Assembly (NCBI RefSeq): GCF_932274485.2 | Contig: NC_065879.2 | Span: forward strand, 46,734,936 to 46,798,935 | Direction: 5' to 3' | DNA length: 64,000 bases | Source: Patella vulgata | Taxonomy: Eukaryota > Mollusca > Gastropoda > Patellidae | Part shown: piece after piece, positions 36,029 to 47,975 of the stretch | Position numbering within the stretch: position 1 is the first letter of the stretch | How the letters are laid out: each line of letters begins with the position of its first letter | Made by a program: the position numbers and the translations under genes | Notes under the pieces: model-generated | What the model saw: the letters and a program-made list of their open reading frames with translations, nothing else | The model's database searches: none | Told to the model about the DNA's origin: nothing

Positions 36029-37387
36029 AAAATGCTGATATTTATGCGGATATATAGTGAGTAACATTGCACCCCTGCAAAACAAATTGGGAAAATAAAG
36101 GGAAATAACTGAGAGTTGTATTGCTGCAATCGAATTGACTCCCCTTTCCAGAATATTAAAATACGGATCATTTCATTTTTTTTTATTTTAAAGATATTTC
36201 TATAGTTCAAAGAGCACCTGGCTGGGTGGGACAGCACGTGTTTCCATATATCAGACAAAATCAAAACCATGCTTTGGACAATATTGCGCAAACATGAACC
36301 CCCAAAAATGTCGAAAATAGCAGATTTAAAGTAAATGCTTCAAAGTACGCAAAGAAATATGAATATGTAAAATATGTCAAATATTCACAAAGTTACAACT
36401 ATGTAGGTTAATTCATTTGTCATTAAGATTTGGTCATTTCGGACTTGTAAAGCGTTTCGAAAATATGTATTCCAAAGTCAACATCCATTGGAGACGGGTT
36501 AAAGATTTAGAAAGATTCAAAGATTAGATTCTTGGATATAAGCTTGGCAGAATCTTAAGAAAACAACTTTGTCGGCACGAAAAACGTCAAAGTGGAAATT
36601 CGAAATTTTGAAATCTTGAAATACCAGAAGTTCGTGCCCGAGCCGGGCTATCCAGAAATGTAATAATTTCGGTAATAGGAGACGGATTCTCTAAACCACG
36701 GCCTATTGTGTATGTTTTCAAGCCCATTAATGTGGATTTTTCACTATTTTTCACATTCACTTCAAAATGGTGACCATCAGTTGACCTAAATCACATTTCT
36801 GCCCGGAACGTTTTTTAGACATTCTATCAAGGATTCAGAAAATATAACTCCCGTGTCTGTAAGTAAAATATTAAAAAAGCCTTAGGGATATTTCACATTT
36901 CAAGTTGGTGGTACATCCGGATTGAGCTTCAAACTCCATTTTTTGTGTACGAATCAGTGGTGACGTAGCTAGTATAGAAAAAATAATTCAAGGTTATCTG
37001 ACCTATATTTCGTCGATTTTTTATTTAAAATTTGATCTTTTATTTCTCCAAGGGGAGATAAGTTAGAAAATTTCTAATGACATCTTTCACGTCGCACCAG
37101 TAAGATCCACATACATACCACAATTCAACAAAATCGTGCAAATATTAAAGTAGTTGTTAAGTTGGTGTCAACTTCGGGATCGAAATCACAGCGACAAATT
37201 TTTGAAATTCGAAAGTCAGAAATTGCAGATGAAAATGATTTTTTTCAAGGTACTCAAAGAAAAAAGAATTATTAAAATAGGCCAAACATCCACAAAGTTA
37301 CGACTATGCATTATCAGTTTTTTTTGTTCGTAAAATTCGGTGATTTCGAATTCGTAAAACGTTTTGAAAATATAATTAATCAATGGT

Positions 37388-37419
37388 CGCCCCCCCCCCA
37401 TTTTTTAGGGGGGGGGGGT
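37388..37419. repeat. C-run/G-run hairpin at a fixed place in the array unit
   Basis: CGCCCCCCCCCC-ATTTTTTA-GGGGGGGGGG can fold into a stem of about ten G-C pairs. The same position in other units has a variant: 38568-38602 (hairpin), 41690-41726, 45281-45321, 47508-47536 and 50201-50231 (T-run then G-run). Confidence 0.85.
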
Positions 37420-39408
37420 AGGTCAAAGTTTCAGAAAGATCCTATGGTTAGATTCTGAGAAATCCGATTTGCAGAAAATACACACAAAAAAAAATAATAA
37501 TCTTAACAGAAACAATAAGCTTTCATATGCTACTGTCCCATGCAGATATCAAAGCTTTCATATTCATCGTCACGGGACGGATGAGAAAATGAAATGAAAA
37601 TGGCAGGAAAATATCCAAAAATTAAATCAGATAACTTTGAACGGAACTAATATTTTCAGAATCAGATTGACCTCAGCTGTTCGAATATTTAGGTTAAATT
37701 TGTAAATTTTGATAATTAAAGACATAAATTGTCCTGTAAACAACTTAGTCGGCACGTAAAAGGTAAAAGGTAAAAGTCGAAATTCGAAATTCTGAAATAT
37801 ACAAACACCAAAAACTCGACCTTGATCCCGACTATCCTGAAATGTATTAATTTCAGAAATAGGAGACGCACTGAACATAATACGACCTATTGTGTTTATC
37901 TTCACGTCCGTTAAAGTAGATTTTTCATTGTTTTTCATATTCAATTCAAAATGGAGACCATCAGTTGACCGAAATCAAAATTCTGCTCTAAATGTTTTTA
38001 AGGCATTCCTTCATGGATTCAGAAAATTCAACACCAAAATTCCAGTAAAATATCGCAAAAGCCTGTGGGATTTTTCACATTTCAAGATGGTGGCACTTCT
38101 GGTTCGATGGATACAATTCATATTATGTGTATGCATCAACAATTTCTTATTTACTACAAAAACAATTTTTGATGGCAATCTGACCTACATTTTGAGGAAT
38201 TTTTTGAAAAATTTGATCCCTATTTTCTCAAAGGGGAGATAACTTAGATAATTTCTAATGACTTCGTTGAAGTTGGATCAATAAGGTCTACATACATTCT
38301 TAATTTTATGAAAATGGTACAAATATTCAAGAAGTTATCATGTTGGTTTTACTTCCGGGATGAGCTCTCAATGAAGTTATATTCGAATTTCGAAAATCGG
38401 AAATAGCAGATTTAAAGTAAATGTTTTACGGAAGTCAAAGTAAAAAGAATTAGTAAAATAGATCACTTAATCACAACGTTATAGCTGTGTGGGTCAATTC
38501 TTTTATCAGTAAATTTTGGTTATTTCGGATTCATAAAACGTTTTGAAAATATATTTAATCAACGGTCGCCCCCCCCCCCCATTTTTTGGAGGGGGGGGGG
38601 TGTAGGTCAAAGTTTCAGAAAGATCCTATTTTGAGATTTTGAGAAATCTGATTTGCAGAAAATACACACAAAAAAAACCAAACAAATAATAATAACTAGA
38701 TCTGCTTAGATCTGTTCCATGCATATATATGAAAGCTTTCATATTCATCGTCACGTGCCATGAATTACATCAAGTATCTTCAAAGAAAAAATAATTATCA
38801 AAATTGGTCAAAAACTCGCGAAGTTACAAGTATAAATATATTGAGAAACATTGCCCTGGGGCAAAAAAGTAATCTGAAAACAAAAGGGAAACAACTGAAA
38901 CTTGTATTGCTGTAAGCGAAATGACTTACCGATTCGGAAGTTTTAAGCTGCGTTCACACTAGGGGTTTAATCTGAATTGAATTCAGAATAAAGTCTTATT
39001 GCGGACTTTGGCGTCACACTCAATTCGATAAAAACCGAACTGAATCTTAATTAACGATTCCGTATATTTTTCCGAATTCAACCCGGAACATTTATTCCGA
39101 ATCGGGTTATTCGCAGTCAAGATTTGAGTGTGACACGCTTGATTCAGATCAACAGTTTTACCGGAAACAATAACTTTGCGCGCATGTTGCGGTGTAGCCT
39201 CCATAGCTGTAGCCCTTCGTCACTGAAACAAATACTGCGGTAAAATAACCAGCTATCGATAGGTTGTCAGGCAACGAAACATACGCCCTCAGCAGCTAAG
39301 TCTTCCGAGCAGTCAACTAGGGTTGTGGCATACTTTTCTTTTTGTCAGTAGTGGAAACATGTACAACACACTAAATTCTGATAACGAGTTCTACCCTATA
39401 CTAAAATT

Positions 39409-39598
39409 TAATATCATGGGCCATAACTCGGGCAGTAATTATCATAAATCGTTCAAAATCAATTGGTTTCTTCATCCATGCCCTTAAAGACTGTGCATAA
39501 ATATCATGGGCCATAACTCTGGCAGTAATTATCGTAAATCGTTCAAATTCAATTTGCTTCTTCATCCATGACCTTAAACACTGTGCATAAATTTAAAG
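39409..39598. repeat. 91-bp tandem duplication
   Basis: AATATCATGGGCCATAACTC starts copies at 39409 and 39500. Each continues into GTTCAAATTCAATTTGCTTC and the CATGACCTTAAA segment, with a handful of differences between the two. Confidence 0.85.
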
Positions 39599-39896
39599 TC
39601 AATCAGATATTGACATTAGCCTCTAGCACGTCGGACGGGGGCGACGACAACTATTATATACGACCACATTTCAATGTGGGCATATAAAAATCCAAATACA
39701 AAGATAGGTGTGTTCAGATCACAGCTGACCATTCATGGTCTAGACCTTGAGGGCAGGACAGGTAAGCTTTAGTCGTCTCGAGTCTAGTGAAGTCTAGTCT
39801 CTAGCATTTATTGCATATAGCTGGATACAAATGACAACATAATGCATTGCTTTACATTATGTATGTTTAGTGCTGAAAGGACTTGCATTATGAAAT

Positions 39897-40236
39897 GGGA
39901 GCCACGATGGTTCAGTGAGTAAGAAGCTGAATCCCTAGTCTGGTGGTCGAGGCTTCGCTCCCGGTGTTGACCGAAAACGTTCATCGTGATATTCCCTCGT
40001 GGTTTCCCCATGTCAGTGTTGCAGGGCGGATGGCCTGGCAAGGGCAGCTGTCTAGTCGTTCGGGTGGGACAAAAGACAGAGTTCCTGTGTGCACATTGTT
40101 GTGGACGTAAAAAATCCCTTGATAGTTGGAATTCAATAAAAGCCTAGGCCGTAGCACCGCTGTCCTGGGAAAATGGTCTATGTCCGTCTTTATAAGCCCA
40201 GTCGGGCCAGAACAGTGGGAAGTTTAACCCCATTTC
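39897..40236 (+). mobile_element. Type-1 tRNA SINE, near complete
   Basis: The head GGGAGCCACGATGGTTCAGTG and the B-box-like GAGGCTTCGCTCCC are followed by CCATGTCAGTGTTGCAGGGC, GCACATTGTTGTGGACGT and the 3' end AAGTTTAACCCCATTTCAT. It is nested in the TTAA-flanked element, so it inserted later. Confidence 0.85.
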
Positions 40237-43200
40237 ATAACATTTCAATTATGAAATGTATCTTCGCTAGTCCAGAGTCAAGAGTGAAGTAAATGTACAT
40301 ACGTGTTGATGTATAGCAAACGCTACCAAAAGAGTAATCATCCTCATTCGCATTTGATTTTGGCGCCAACGAAATCGTGTCCGGAGCTGCATGCCAAGAT
40401 GTGGAAAATGTAAGACCCGACGTCACTGATTTAGCCTTGTTTGCCTCAGGAAATTACACATAAGCAACATAAGATCACCAATACGAATGTCTGGCGCATC
40501 CATCTTGGATATGAGAGACCTTCACTGCGCATTCAGTGTGGCGCTTTTCATTCTGATTTCAATCCGAATAAACTGTAATGTGACGCACCTCTTTTAAACC
40601 GGGAAAAACCAATCCGAATTCCGGAGGCCGGTCTCCGGAATTCGCATTCAATGCGCATGCAGTGTAAACGCAGCTTAAGAAAATGGATCAAGCCGTTTAA
40701 AATCGGGACGGGCGAGAAAACGAAATGAAAATGGCGGGAAAGAACTAAAAAAAGGGCAGGAAAATATCGAAAAATTAAATGAGATAACATTGAACGGAAT
40801 TAATATTTTTTGAAACAAATTGATCGAATATTTAGGTTAAATTTGTACATTTTGTTAATTAAAGACATAAATTGTCCTGTAAACAACTTTATCGGCACGT
40901 AAAATGTCAAAGGCGAAATTCGAAATTTTGTAATTTTCAAATACCAAAAATTCGACCCGGATCTCGGCTATCCTAGAATGTATTAATTTCAGAAATAGGA
41001 AACGCATTGTGTTTATGTTGACGTCCGTTAACGTGGATTTTTCACTGTTGTCCATATTCAATTCAAAATGGTGACCATCAGTTGACCGAAATCAAAATTC
41101 TGATCTGAAAGTTTTTTAGGCATCCTTCAAGGATTCAGAAAATGTAACTCCCATGTCTGTAAGTAAAATATCGTAAAAGCCTTAGGGATTTTTCACATTT
41201 CAAGATGGTGGCACTTCCGGGTCCATCGATAGACTTCATATTTTTTATACGCATCAGTAATTTCTTAGCGAGCACAGAAAACAAATTTCAAGGCAATCGG
41301 ACATATATTTTGTCGATTTTTAAAAAAAAACAAATTGATCCTTATTTTCTCCAAGGGGAGATAACTTAGAAAATAATTTCTAATGACATCGTTGAAGTTG
41401 GATGAACCAGACCTACTGACATTCCTAATTTCATGAAAATATTACGAATATTCAAGAAGTTGTCTTGTTGATTTTACTTCCGGGATGAGATGACGTAATA
41501 TTCGAATTTCGGAAATCGGAAATATCAGATTTAAAGTAAATATTTCAATGTACTCAAAGAAAAAAGAATTAGTAAAATTGGTCAATAAACAACAAAGTTA
41601 CGACTATGTATTGTTAGTTTTTTCGTTCGTAAAATTCGGTGATTTTGAATTCTTAAAACGTTTTGAAAATATATTAAAACAATACTCACCACCCATTTTT
41701 TTTTTTTTTTTTGGGGGGGGGGGGGTCAAAGTTTCAGAAACATCCTATGGTTAGATTCTGAGAAATCCGATTTGCAGAAAACACACAAAATAATAATAAT
41801 AATAATAATGATAATAACTAGTCCTGCTACTGTCCCATGCAGATATGAAAGCTTTCATATTCATCGTCACGCGTAATGGATTATATCAAGTATCTTAAAA
41901 GAAAAAAAGAACAAGAAAAAATAATTATCAAAATAGGTGAAAAACTCTCGAAGTCTAAACATAGTGAGAAACATTGCACTGGGAAAAAAAATAATCTGAA
42001 AACTAAAGGGAAATAACTGAAAATTGGATTGCTGTAATCGGAATGACTTCCCGTTCCAGAAGCTTCAGAAAAATGGATCAAGCCGTTTAAATACGAGACA
42101 GATGAGAAAATTAAATGTATTTATTTCTGATCCCGACTATACTGAAATGTATTAATTTGAGAAATAGGAGAGGCATTGAACATGCTACGGCCTAATGTGT
42201 TTATTTTCACTTCCGTTAATGTGGATTTTTTACTGTTTTTCATATTCAATTCAAATTGGTGATCATCTGTTGACCGAAATCAACATTCTGTTTTGAACGT
42301 TTTTAAGCATTGCTTCAAGGATTCCGAAAATGTAACTCCAATGCTGTAAGTAAAATATAGAAAAAGTCTTAGGGATTTTTCACATCTCAAGATGTTGGCA
42401 CTTCCGGTTCGATGGATAGACGTTATATTTTTTGTACGCATCAGTAATGTTTTAGCTAGTAAATTTTGTCGATCTTTTTGAAACTTTTGATCCTTATTTT
42501 CCCAAGGGGAGATAAATTAGAAAATTTCTAATGACATCGATGAAGTTGAATCAACCAGATCTACTTACATTCCTAATTTCATGAAAATTGTACTAATATT
42601 CAAGAAGTTGTCACGTTCGTTTTACTTCCGGGATGAGATGTCAATGACATTATATTCGAATTTCGAAAATCGGAAATTGCAGATTTAAAATAAATGTTTT
42701 AAGGTACTCAAAGAAAAAAGAATTAGTATAATAGATCAGAAATTTACAGAGTTACAGCTATGTAAGTAAATTTTTTCATCAGTAAATTTCGGTGATTTCG
42801 GATTCGTAAAACGTTTTGATAATCTATGGATTCCAAAGCCACCGCCCATTCTTAAAACGAGGCTATCCAGAATTGTATTAATTTCCCAAATATGAGACGA
42901 CATCACGAAACCGCGGTCTATTTTGATTATTTTTAAGTTGTTAATCGGAATTTTACACTCGAAAACAATTTTGTCGGCACGGAAAACGTCGAAGGCGAAA
43001 TTCAAAATTTTGAAATTTTCAAATACCAAAAATTCGACCATCAGCCAAGCTATCCCGAAATGTATTAATTTCAGAAATAGGAAACGAATTCAACAAACTA
43101 CGGTCTATTCTGTTTATTTACAAGCCCGTTAATGTAGATTTTTCACTATTTTTCATATTCAATTCAAAATGGTGACTACCATTTGACCTAAATCAAAATT

Positions 43201-43729
43201 CTGCTCTGAACGTTTTTTAGGCATTCCTTCAAGGATTCAGAAAATATAACTCCCGTGTCTGTTAATAAAATATCAAAAAAGCCTTAGGGATATTTCACAT
43301 TTCAAGATGGTGGCACTTACGGTTTGAGCTACAAACCCCATTTTCTGTGTACGAATCAGGGGTGTCATAGCTAGTGCAGAAAAAATAATTCAAGGTGATC
43401 TGACCAATATTTCGTCGATTTTTTTTAAAAATGTGATCCCTAATTTCTCCAAGGGGAGTTAAGTTAGAAAGTTTCTAATGACATCTCTCAAGTCGGATCG
43501 GTATGATCTACTTACATTCCAAATTTCATGAAAACGTGCAATTACTAAAGAAGTTGTCAAATTGGTCTTCACTTCCGGAACGAAATCACAGCGACGAATT
43601 TTCGAAATTCGAAAATCTGAAATTGCAGGTGAAATTGCCTTCCTTCAAGGTACTAAAAGAATTAGTAAAATAGGTCAATAAATAACAAAGTTACGACTAT
43701 GATTTCGAATTCTTAAAACGTTTCGAACA

Positions 43730-45254
43730 TATTCAAAAAAGGTAGGGGATATTTGATTTTTAAGTGTTATTAAAGTCACCTAATGAAACTGACGAAGAAA
43801 CAAATGACAAAATGAAATGAAGTTCACATTCATCGATTTATTCCAAATGATCGTTAGACTAAGTAAGGCACAGACTGACCATTATAAGGGTAAAATGATA
43901 CCCGGGGTCAAACAGCAAAGTTACCACAGCATCACAACCAAGTCAGTAACGGGTAAATCCTCCTCTGTTTGCCAAACAAGCATTGATCCGACGTGGCATA
44001 CTCCTAATGAGACGTCTAAGGTCATTTTGGTCCAGATTGTCTCATTCCTGTTGCAACGCAGCAGCAAGTTCTTGGACATTGGCAGGACGTTGTTGACGTT
44101 GACGTAACCTCTGTCCAAGCATGTCCCAGACATGCTCGATGGGGGAGAGGTCGGGACTCAGTGCTGGCCAAGGTAATGTGGTGATGTTCTGTTGTTGGAG
44201 GTAACCTGTAACGATCCTGGCCCTGTGACATCTTGCGTTGTCATCCTGGAAGATGAAACGGTGGCCATGACGTCGTGCGAACGGCACAACATGGACTGCC
44301 AAGATGTTGTCCCGGTAGTACTGGCCTGTAACACGCCCTGCAACAACATGTAAAGCCGTTCTTCCAGCAACAGTGATGCCTCCCCACACCATAACAGAAC
44401 CACCCCCAAATCGACCATGTCTGATGACGTTAACGTCTTGGAAGCGCTCGTTTCGACGACGCCACACCCTCCTACGTCTGTCCAAAACATCAACAGTAAA
44501 CCTTGACTCATCTGAAAACATCACATTGCTCCAGCGTCGATTATCCCAGTGTTGACGATCCCTACACCAACGACGTCTTGCCTGAATGTGATGATCTCTC
44601 AAACAAGGGATCACGCGAGGACGTCGGGCGCGAAGGTGACCCCTATGCAGTCGATTCCGAATCGTCTGGCCACTCACTCTCACACCAGTGTCTGTTTGAA
44701 GACGAGCGCTGATCTGATTTGCTGCGATGACACGATTTCTCAAGGCCAAGGTACGGATAAATCGATCCTGGGCTTGAGTTGTCGCCCTTGGTCGACCTGA
44801 GCGTGGTCTGTCCTGTACAGATTGTGTATCACGGTATCTGGACCATAGCCTACTTATGACAGACTGAGAAACATTCATCGTCCGCGCCACAACCGCCTGT
44901 GTTGAGTCGATCTGTAGCATGCCAAGGGCACGTAACCTTTCATTTTGAGTAAGCCGACGCATATCAAAATTTGTTTTCTGGTCACTAAAACAATTAAACT
45001 GATGTTTCCACCCTGGAATTCAATGCCACAATGACTGTAACATTCAAAGTCAGAGTCGTGCAAATCTTGGGTTGGACCCCCATGATGATCCCAAGCATCA
45101 CCTGCATTTCATGCGGTAGCTATTGGTGCGTTTGGGCGTCACATGTAACTGGAAATGTTTCTTCTGTTAGGTTCTATAGTGACTTTTTTCGTAGTCATTT
45201 GCATATTTTAGTATTATGCCCCCAAAATCAAATATCCCCTACTTTTTTTGAATA
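43730..45254 (-). mobile_element. Tc1/mariner transposon, nearly intact
   Basis: A 1521-bp element (43732-45252) lies between TA dinucleotides. Terminal inverted repeats of about 29 bp begin TTCAAAAAARGTAGGGGATA and match at all but one position. The element holds one transposase gene on the minus strand. The flanking array sequence (AAAACGTTTCGAACA | TATTTAAACAAAACTCACTACCC) matches unoccupied units near 41655 and 47470, giving in-window empty sites. The near-identical ends and nearly open gene show it is much younger than the other elements here. Confidence 0.95.
43943..44962 (-). CDS. Tc1-like DD34E transposase with one in-frame TGA
   Basis: The 306-codon open frame starts MRRLTQNERLRALGML. 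It has an N-terminal helix-turn-helix (TQAVVARTMNVSQSVISRLW, residues 21-40), a GRPR-type linker (56-59) and a second DNA-binding region up to about residue 120. The catalytic DDE fold follows: D151 (FSDESRF), D241 (FQDDNARCH) and E276 (SPDLSPIEH), with 34 residues between the last two. A TGA stands at codon 307, where relatives usually have tryptophan. The same frame then runs 32 more codons (ending NRGGFTRY) to a stop at 43943, which gives the usual length of about 340. The enzyme would cut and paste the element at TA. Whether the 306-residue product keeps activity is unknown. Confidence 0.93.
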
Positions 45255-45390
45255 GTATATTTAAACAAAACTCACTACCCATTGTTTTTTTGTTTGTTTT
45301 TTTTTTTGGGGGGGGGGGGTAGAAGAAAGTTTCAGTAACATCCTATGGTTAGATTCTGAGAAATCTGATTTGCAGAAAACACACAAACAA

Positions 45391-45426
<36 letters not shown>

Positions 45427-47611
45427 TAGTCCTGCTACTGTCCCATGCAGATATGAAAGCTTTCATATTCATCGTCATGTGACATGAATTATATCAAGTA
45501 TCTTAAAAGAAAAAAGAAGAAGAAAAAATAATTATCAAAATAATTTACAAGTCTAAATATAGTGAGAAACCCGAGAAAAAAATAATCTGAAAACTAAAGG
45601 GAAATAACTGAGACTTGGATTGCTGTAATCGGAATGACTTCTCGTTCCAGAAGTTTCAAAAAAATGGATCGAAAAATTATATCAGATAACTTTGAACGGA
45701 ACTAATATTTTCAGAATCAAATTGACCTCAGCTGTTAAATTTGTAAATTTTGATAATTAAAGACATAAATTGTCTTGTAAACAACTTTTCGGCACGTAAA
45801 AGTTCAAAGTCGAAATTCTGAAATTTTCAAACACCAAAAATTCGACCTTGATCCCGTCTATCATGAAATGTATTAATTTCAGAAATAAAAGACGTATTAA
45901 TTATAATACGGCCTATTGTGTTTATTTTCACGTCCGTTAAAGTGGATTTTTCATTGTTTTTCATATTCAATTCAAAATGGAGACCATCAGTTGACCGAAA
46001 TCAAAATTCTGCTATAAACGTTTTTTAGGCATTCCTTCAAGGGTTCGGAAAATTCAACTCCCATGTCTGTACGTAAAACATCGCAAAAGAGAGATTTTTC
46101 ACATTTCAAGATAGTGGCACTTCCGGTTCGATGGATAGACTTTATATTATGTGTATGCATCAATAATGTCTTAGTTACTCCAAAAACAATTTTTGATGAT
46201 AATCTGGCCTACATTTTGAGGAATTGTTTGAAAACTTTGAGCCTTAATTTCTCCAAGGGGAGATAACTTAGAAAATTTCCAATGACATCGTTGAAGTTGG
46301 ATCAACCATATCTACTTACATTCTTAATTTTATGAAAATCGTACTAATATTCAATAATTTATCATATCATGTTGGTTTTACTTGCGGGATGAGCTGTCAA
46401 TGACGTAATATTCGAATTTCGAAAATCTGAAATAGCAGATTTAAAGTAAATGTTTTAACGTACTCAAAGAAAAAAGAATTAGTAAAATAGATCACAATAT
46501 CACAAAGGTACAGTTGTGTAGGTCAATTTTTTTTATCAGTAAATTTCGGTGATTTCGGATTCGTAAAACGTTTTGAAAATATATTGATTCCAAGGCCGCC
46601 ACCCATTCACGGATGGAGTCTAACCAGAAATGTATTAATTTCGGAAATAGGAGACGAATTCACGAAAGGCCGGTCGCTTTCGATTATTTTCAAGCCGTTA
46701 ATGGGAATTTTTCACTCCAAAACAACTTTGTCGGCACGAAAAACGTCAAGGGTGATATTCGAATTTTTGAAATATTAAAATACCAAACATTCGACCAAGA
46801 ACCAGGCTTTCCTGAAATGTATTAATTTAGGAAATAGGAGACGCGTTGAACATACTACGGCCTATTGTGTTTATTTACAATCCCGTTAATGTAGATTTTT
46901 CACTATTTTTCATAGTCACTTCAAAATGGTGACCATCAGTTGACCTAAATCAAATTTCTGCCCGGAACGTTTTATAGACATTCTATCAAGGATTCAGAAA
47001 ATATAACTCCCGTGTCTGTAAGTAAAATATTAAAAAAGCCTTAGGGATATTTCACATTTCAAGATGGTGGCACTTCCAAATTGGGCTACAAACTCCATTT
47101 TTTTGTGTACGAATCAGCAGTGTCATATCTAGTGCAGAAAAAATAATTCAAGGTGATCGGACCTATATTTCGTCGATTTTTTTTTAAATTTGATCCTTAA
47201 TTTCCCCAATATGAGATAAGTTATAAAGTTTCTAATGGTATCTTTGAAGTCGCATCGGTATGATCTACTTGCATTCAAATTTTTAAAGTATTTGTCAAAT
47301 TGGTCTTAACTTCTGGAACGAAATCAAAGCGACGAATTTTCGAAATTCGAAAATCTGAAATTGCAGGTCAAAAGAAAAAAGAATTAGTAAAATTGGTCAA
47401 TAAACAACAAAGTTACGACAATGCATTTTTAGTTTTTTCGTTCCTAAAATTCGGTGATTTCGAATTCTTAAAACGTTTTGAAAATATATTAAAACAATAC
47501 TCACCACCCATTTTTTTTTTTTTGGGGGGGGGGGAGATCAAAGTTTCAGAAACATCCTATGGTTAGATTCTGAGAAATCCGATTTGCAGAAAACACACAC
47601 ACACAAAAAAA

Positions 47612-47806
47612 ATAATAATCTTAACAGCAACAATAAGCTTTCATATGAAATATGAAAGCTTAATAATCTTAACAGAAACAATAAGCTTTCATGTGTAATA
47701 CGAAAGCTTAATAATCTTAACAAAAACAATAAGCTTTCATATAAATTACGAAAGCTTAATAATCTTAACAAAAACAATAAGCTTTCACATGAAATATGAA
47801 AGCTTA
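47612..47806. repeat. Tandem array of a 48-bp palindromic unit
   Basis: Four units carry AAGCTTTCATATGAAATATG and then AAAGCTTAATAATCTTAAC; AAGCTTTCA occurs at 47636, 47683, 47731 and 47779. Each unit contains an inverted repeat around the CATATG centre. A fifth, worn unit is at 47976-48023, beyond the inserted MITE. Scattered single versions lie near 37500 and 50310-50500. Confidence 0.9.
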
Positions 47807-47975
47807 AACATACATTATGCAAGAGCTAAATCTGCCTATTGCAGGTCTTTCTTTAGAGATGAAATGTTATATAAACTATTAATTAGACATTTATTAACAA
47901 AACAAGATCATAATCGATTCTCGATGTCATCGGATACTCGAGATTTTAACTAAATTGAAATTAATGTATCTTTAA
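47804..47975 (+). mobile_element. TTAA-flanked MITE, copy 3, internally deleted
   Basis: A 164-bp body lies between TTAA at 47804-47807 and 47972-47975. The left end ACATACATTATGCAAGAGCT and the right end AATGTATCT match the longer copies, but the middle is missing. It sits in the TTAA of a 48-bp palindromic unit whose remainder continues on the other side, so the empty site is visible next door. Confidence 0.85.

Larger units (their letters stand above)
38943..40678. mobile_element. 1.73-kb TTAA-flanked DNA element with inverted ends
   Basis: TTAA at 38943-38946 and 40675-40678 flanks 38947-40674. The ends GCTGCGTTCACACT and, inverted, GCTGCGTTTACACT form a 14-bp terminal repeat with one mismatch. 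The array sequence on either side (GAAGTTT...GAAAATGGATCAAGCCG) joins up as in an unoccupied unit near 48258, which supports the boundaries. No transposase was recognised. A minus-strand frame at 38983-39204 lies at the left end without a known motif. Inside are a 91-bp tandem duplication and a type-1 SINE. A palindrome (AATTCCGGAGGCCGG...CTCCGGAATT) is at 40617-40643. Confidence 0.8.

Noticed and set aside
38983-39204. Frame starting MEATPQHARKVIVSG at the left end of the TTAA element
   Set aside because: The position is suggestive of a transposase exon, but it lies partly in palindromic subterminal DNA and shows no known motif.
44158-44800. Open frames overlapping the Tc1 transposase in other frames and on the plus strand
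   Set aside because: They are shadows of the transposase gene, whose own frame has clear catalytic motifs.
47538-47822. Minus-strand frame with repeated LLFLLRLLSF
   Set aside because: It is the translation of the 48-bp palindromic tandem repeat, not a leucine-rich protein.
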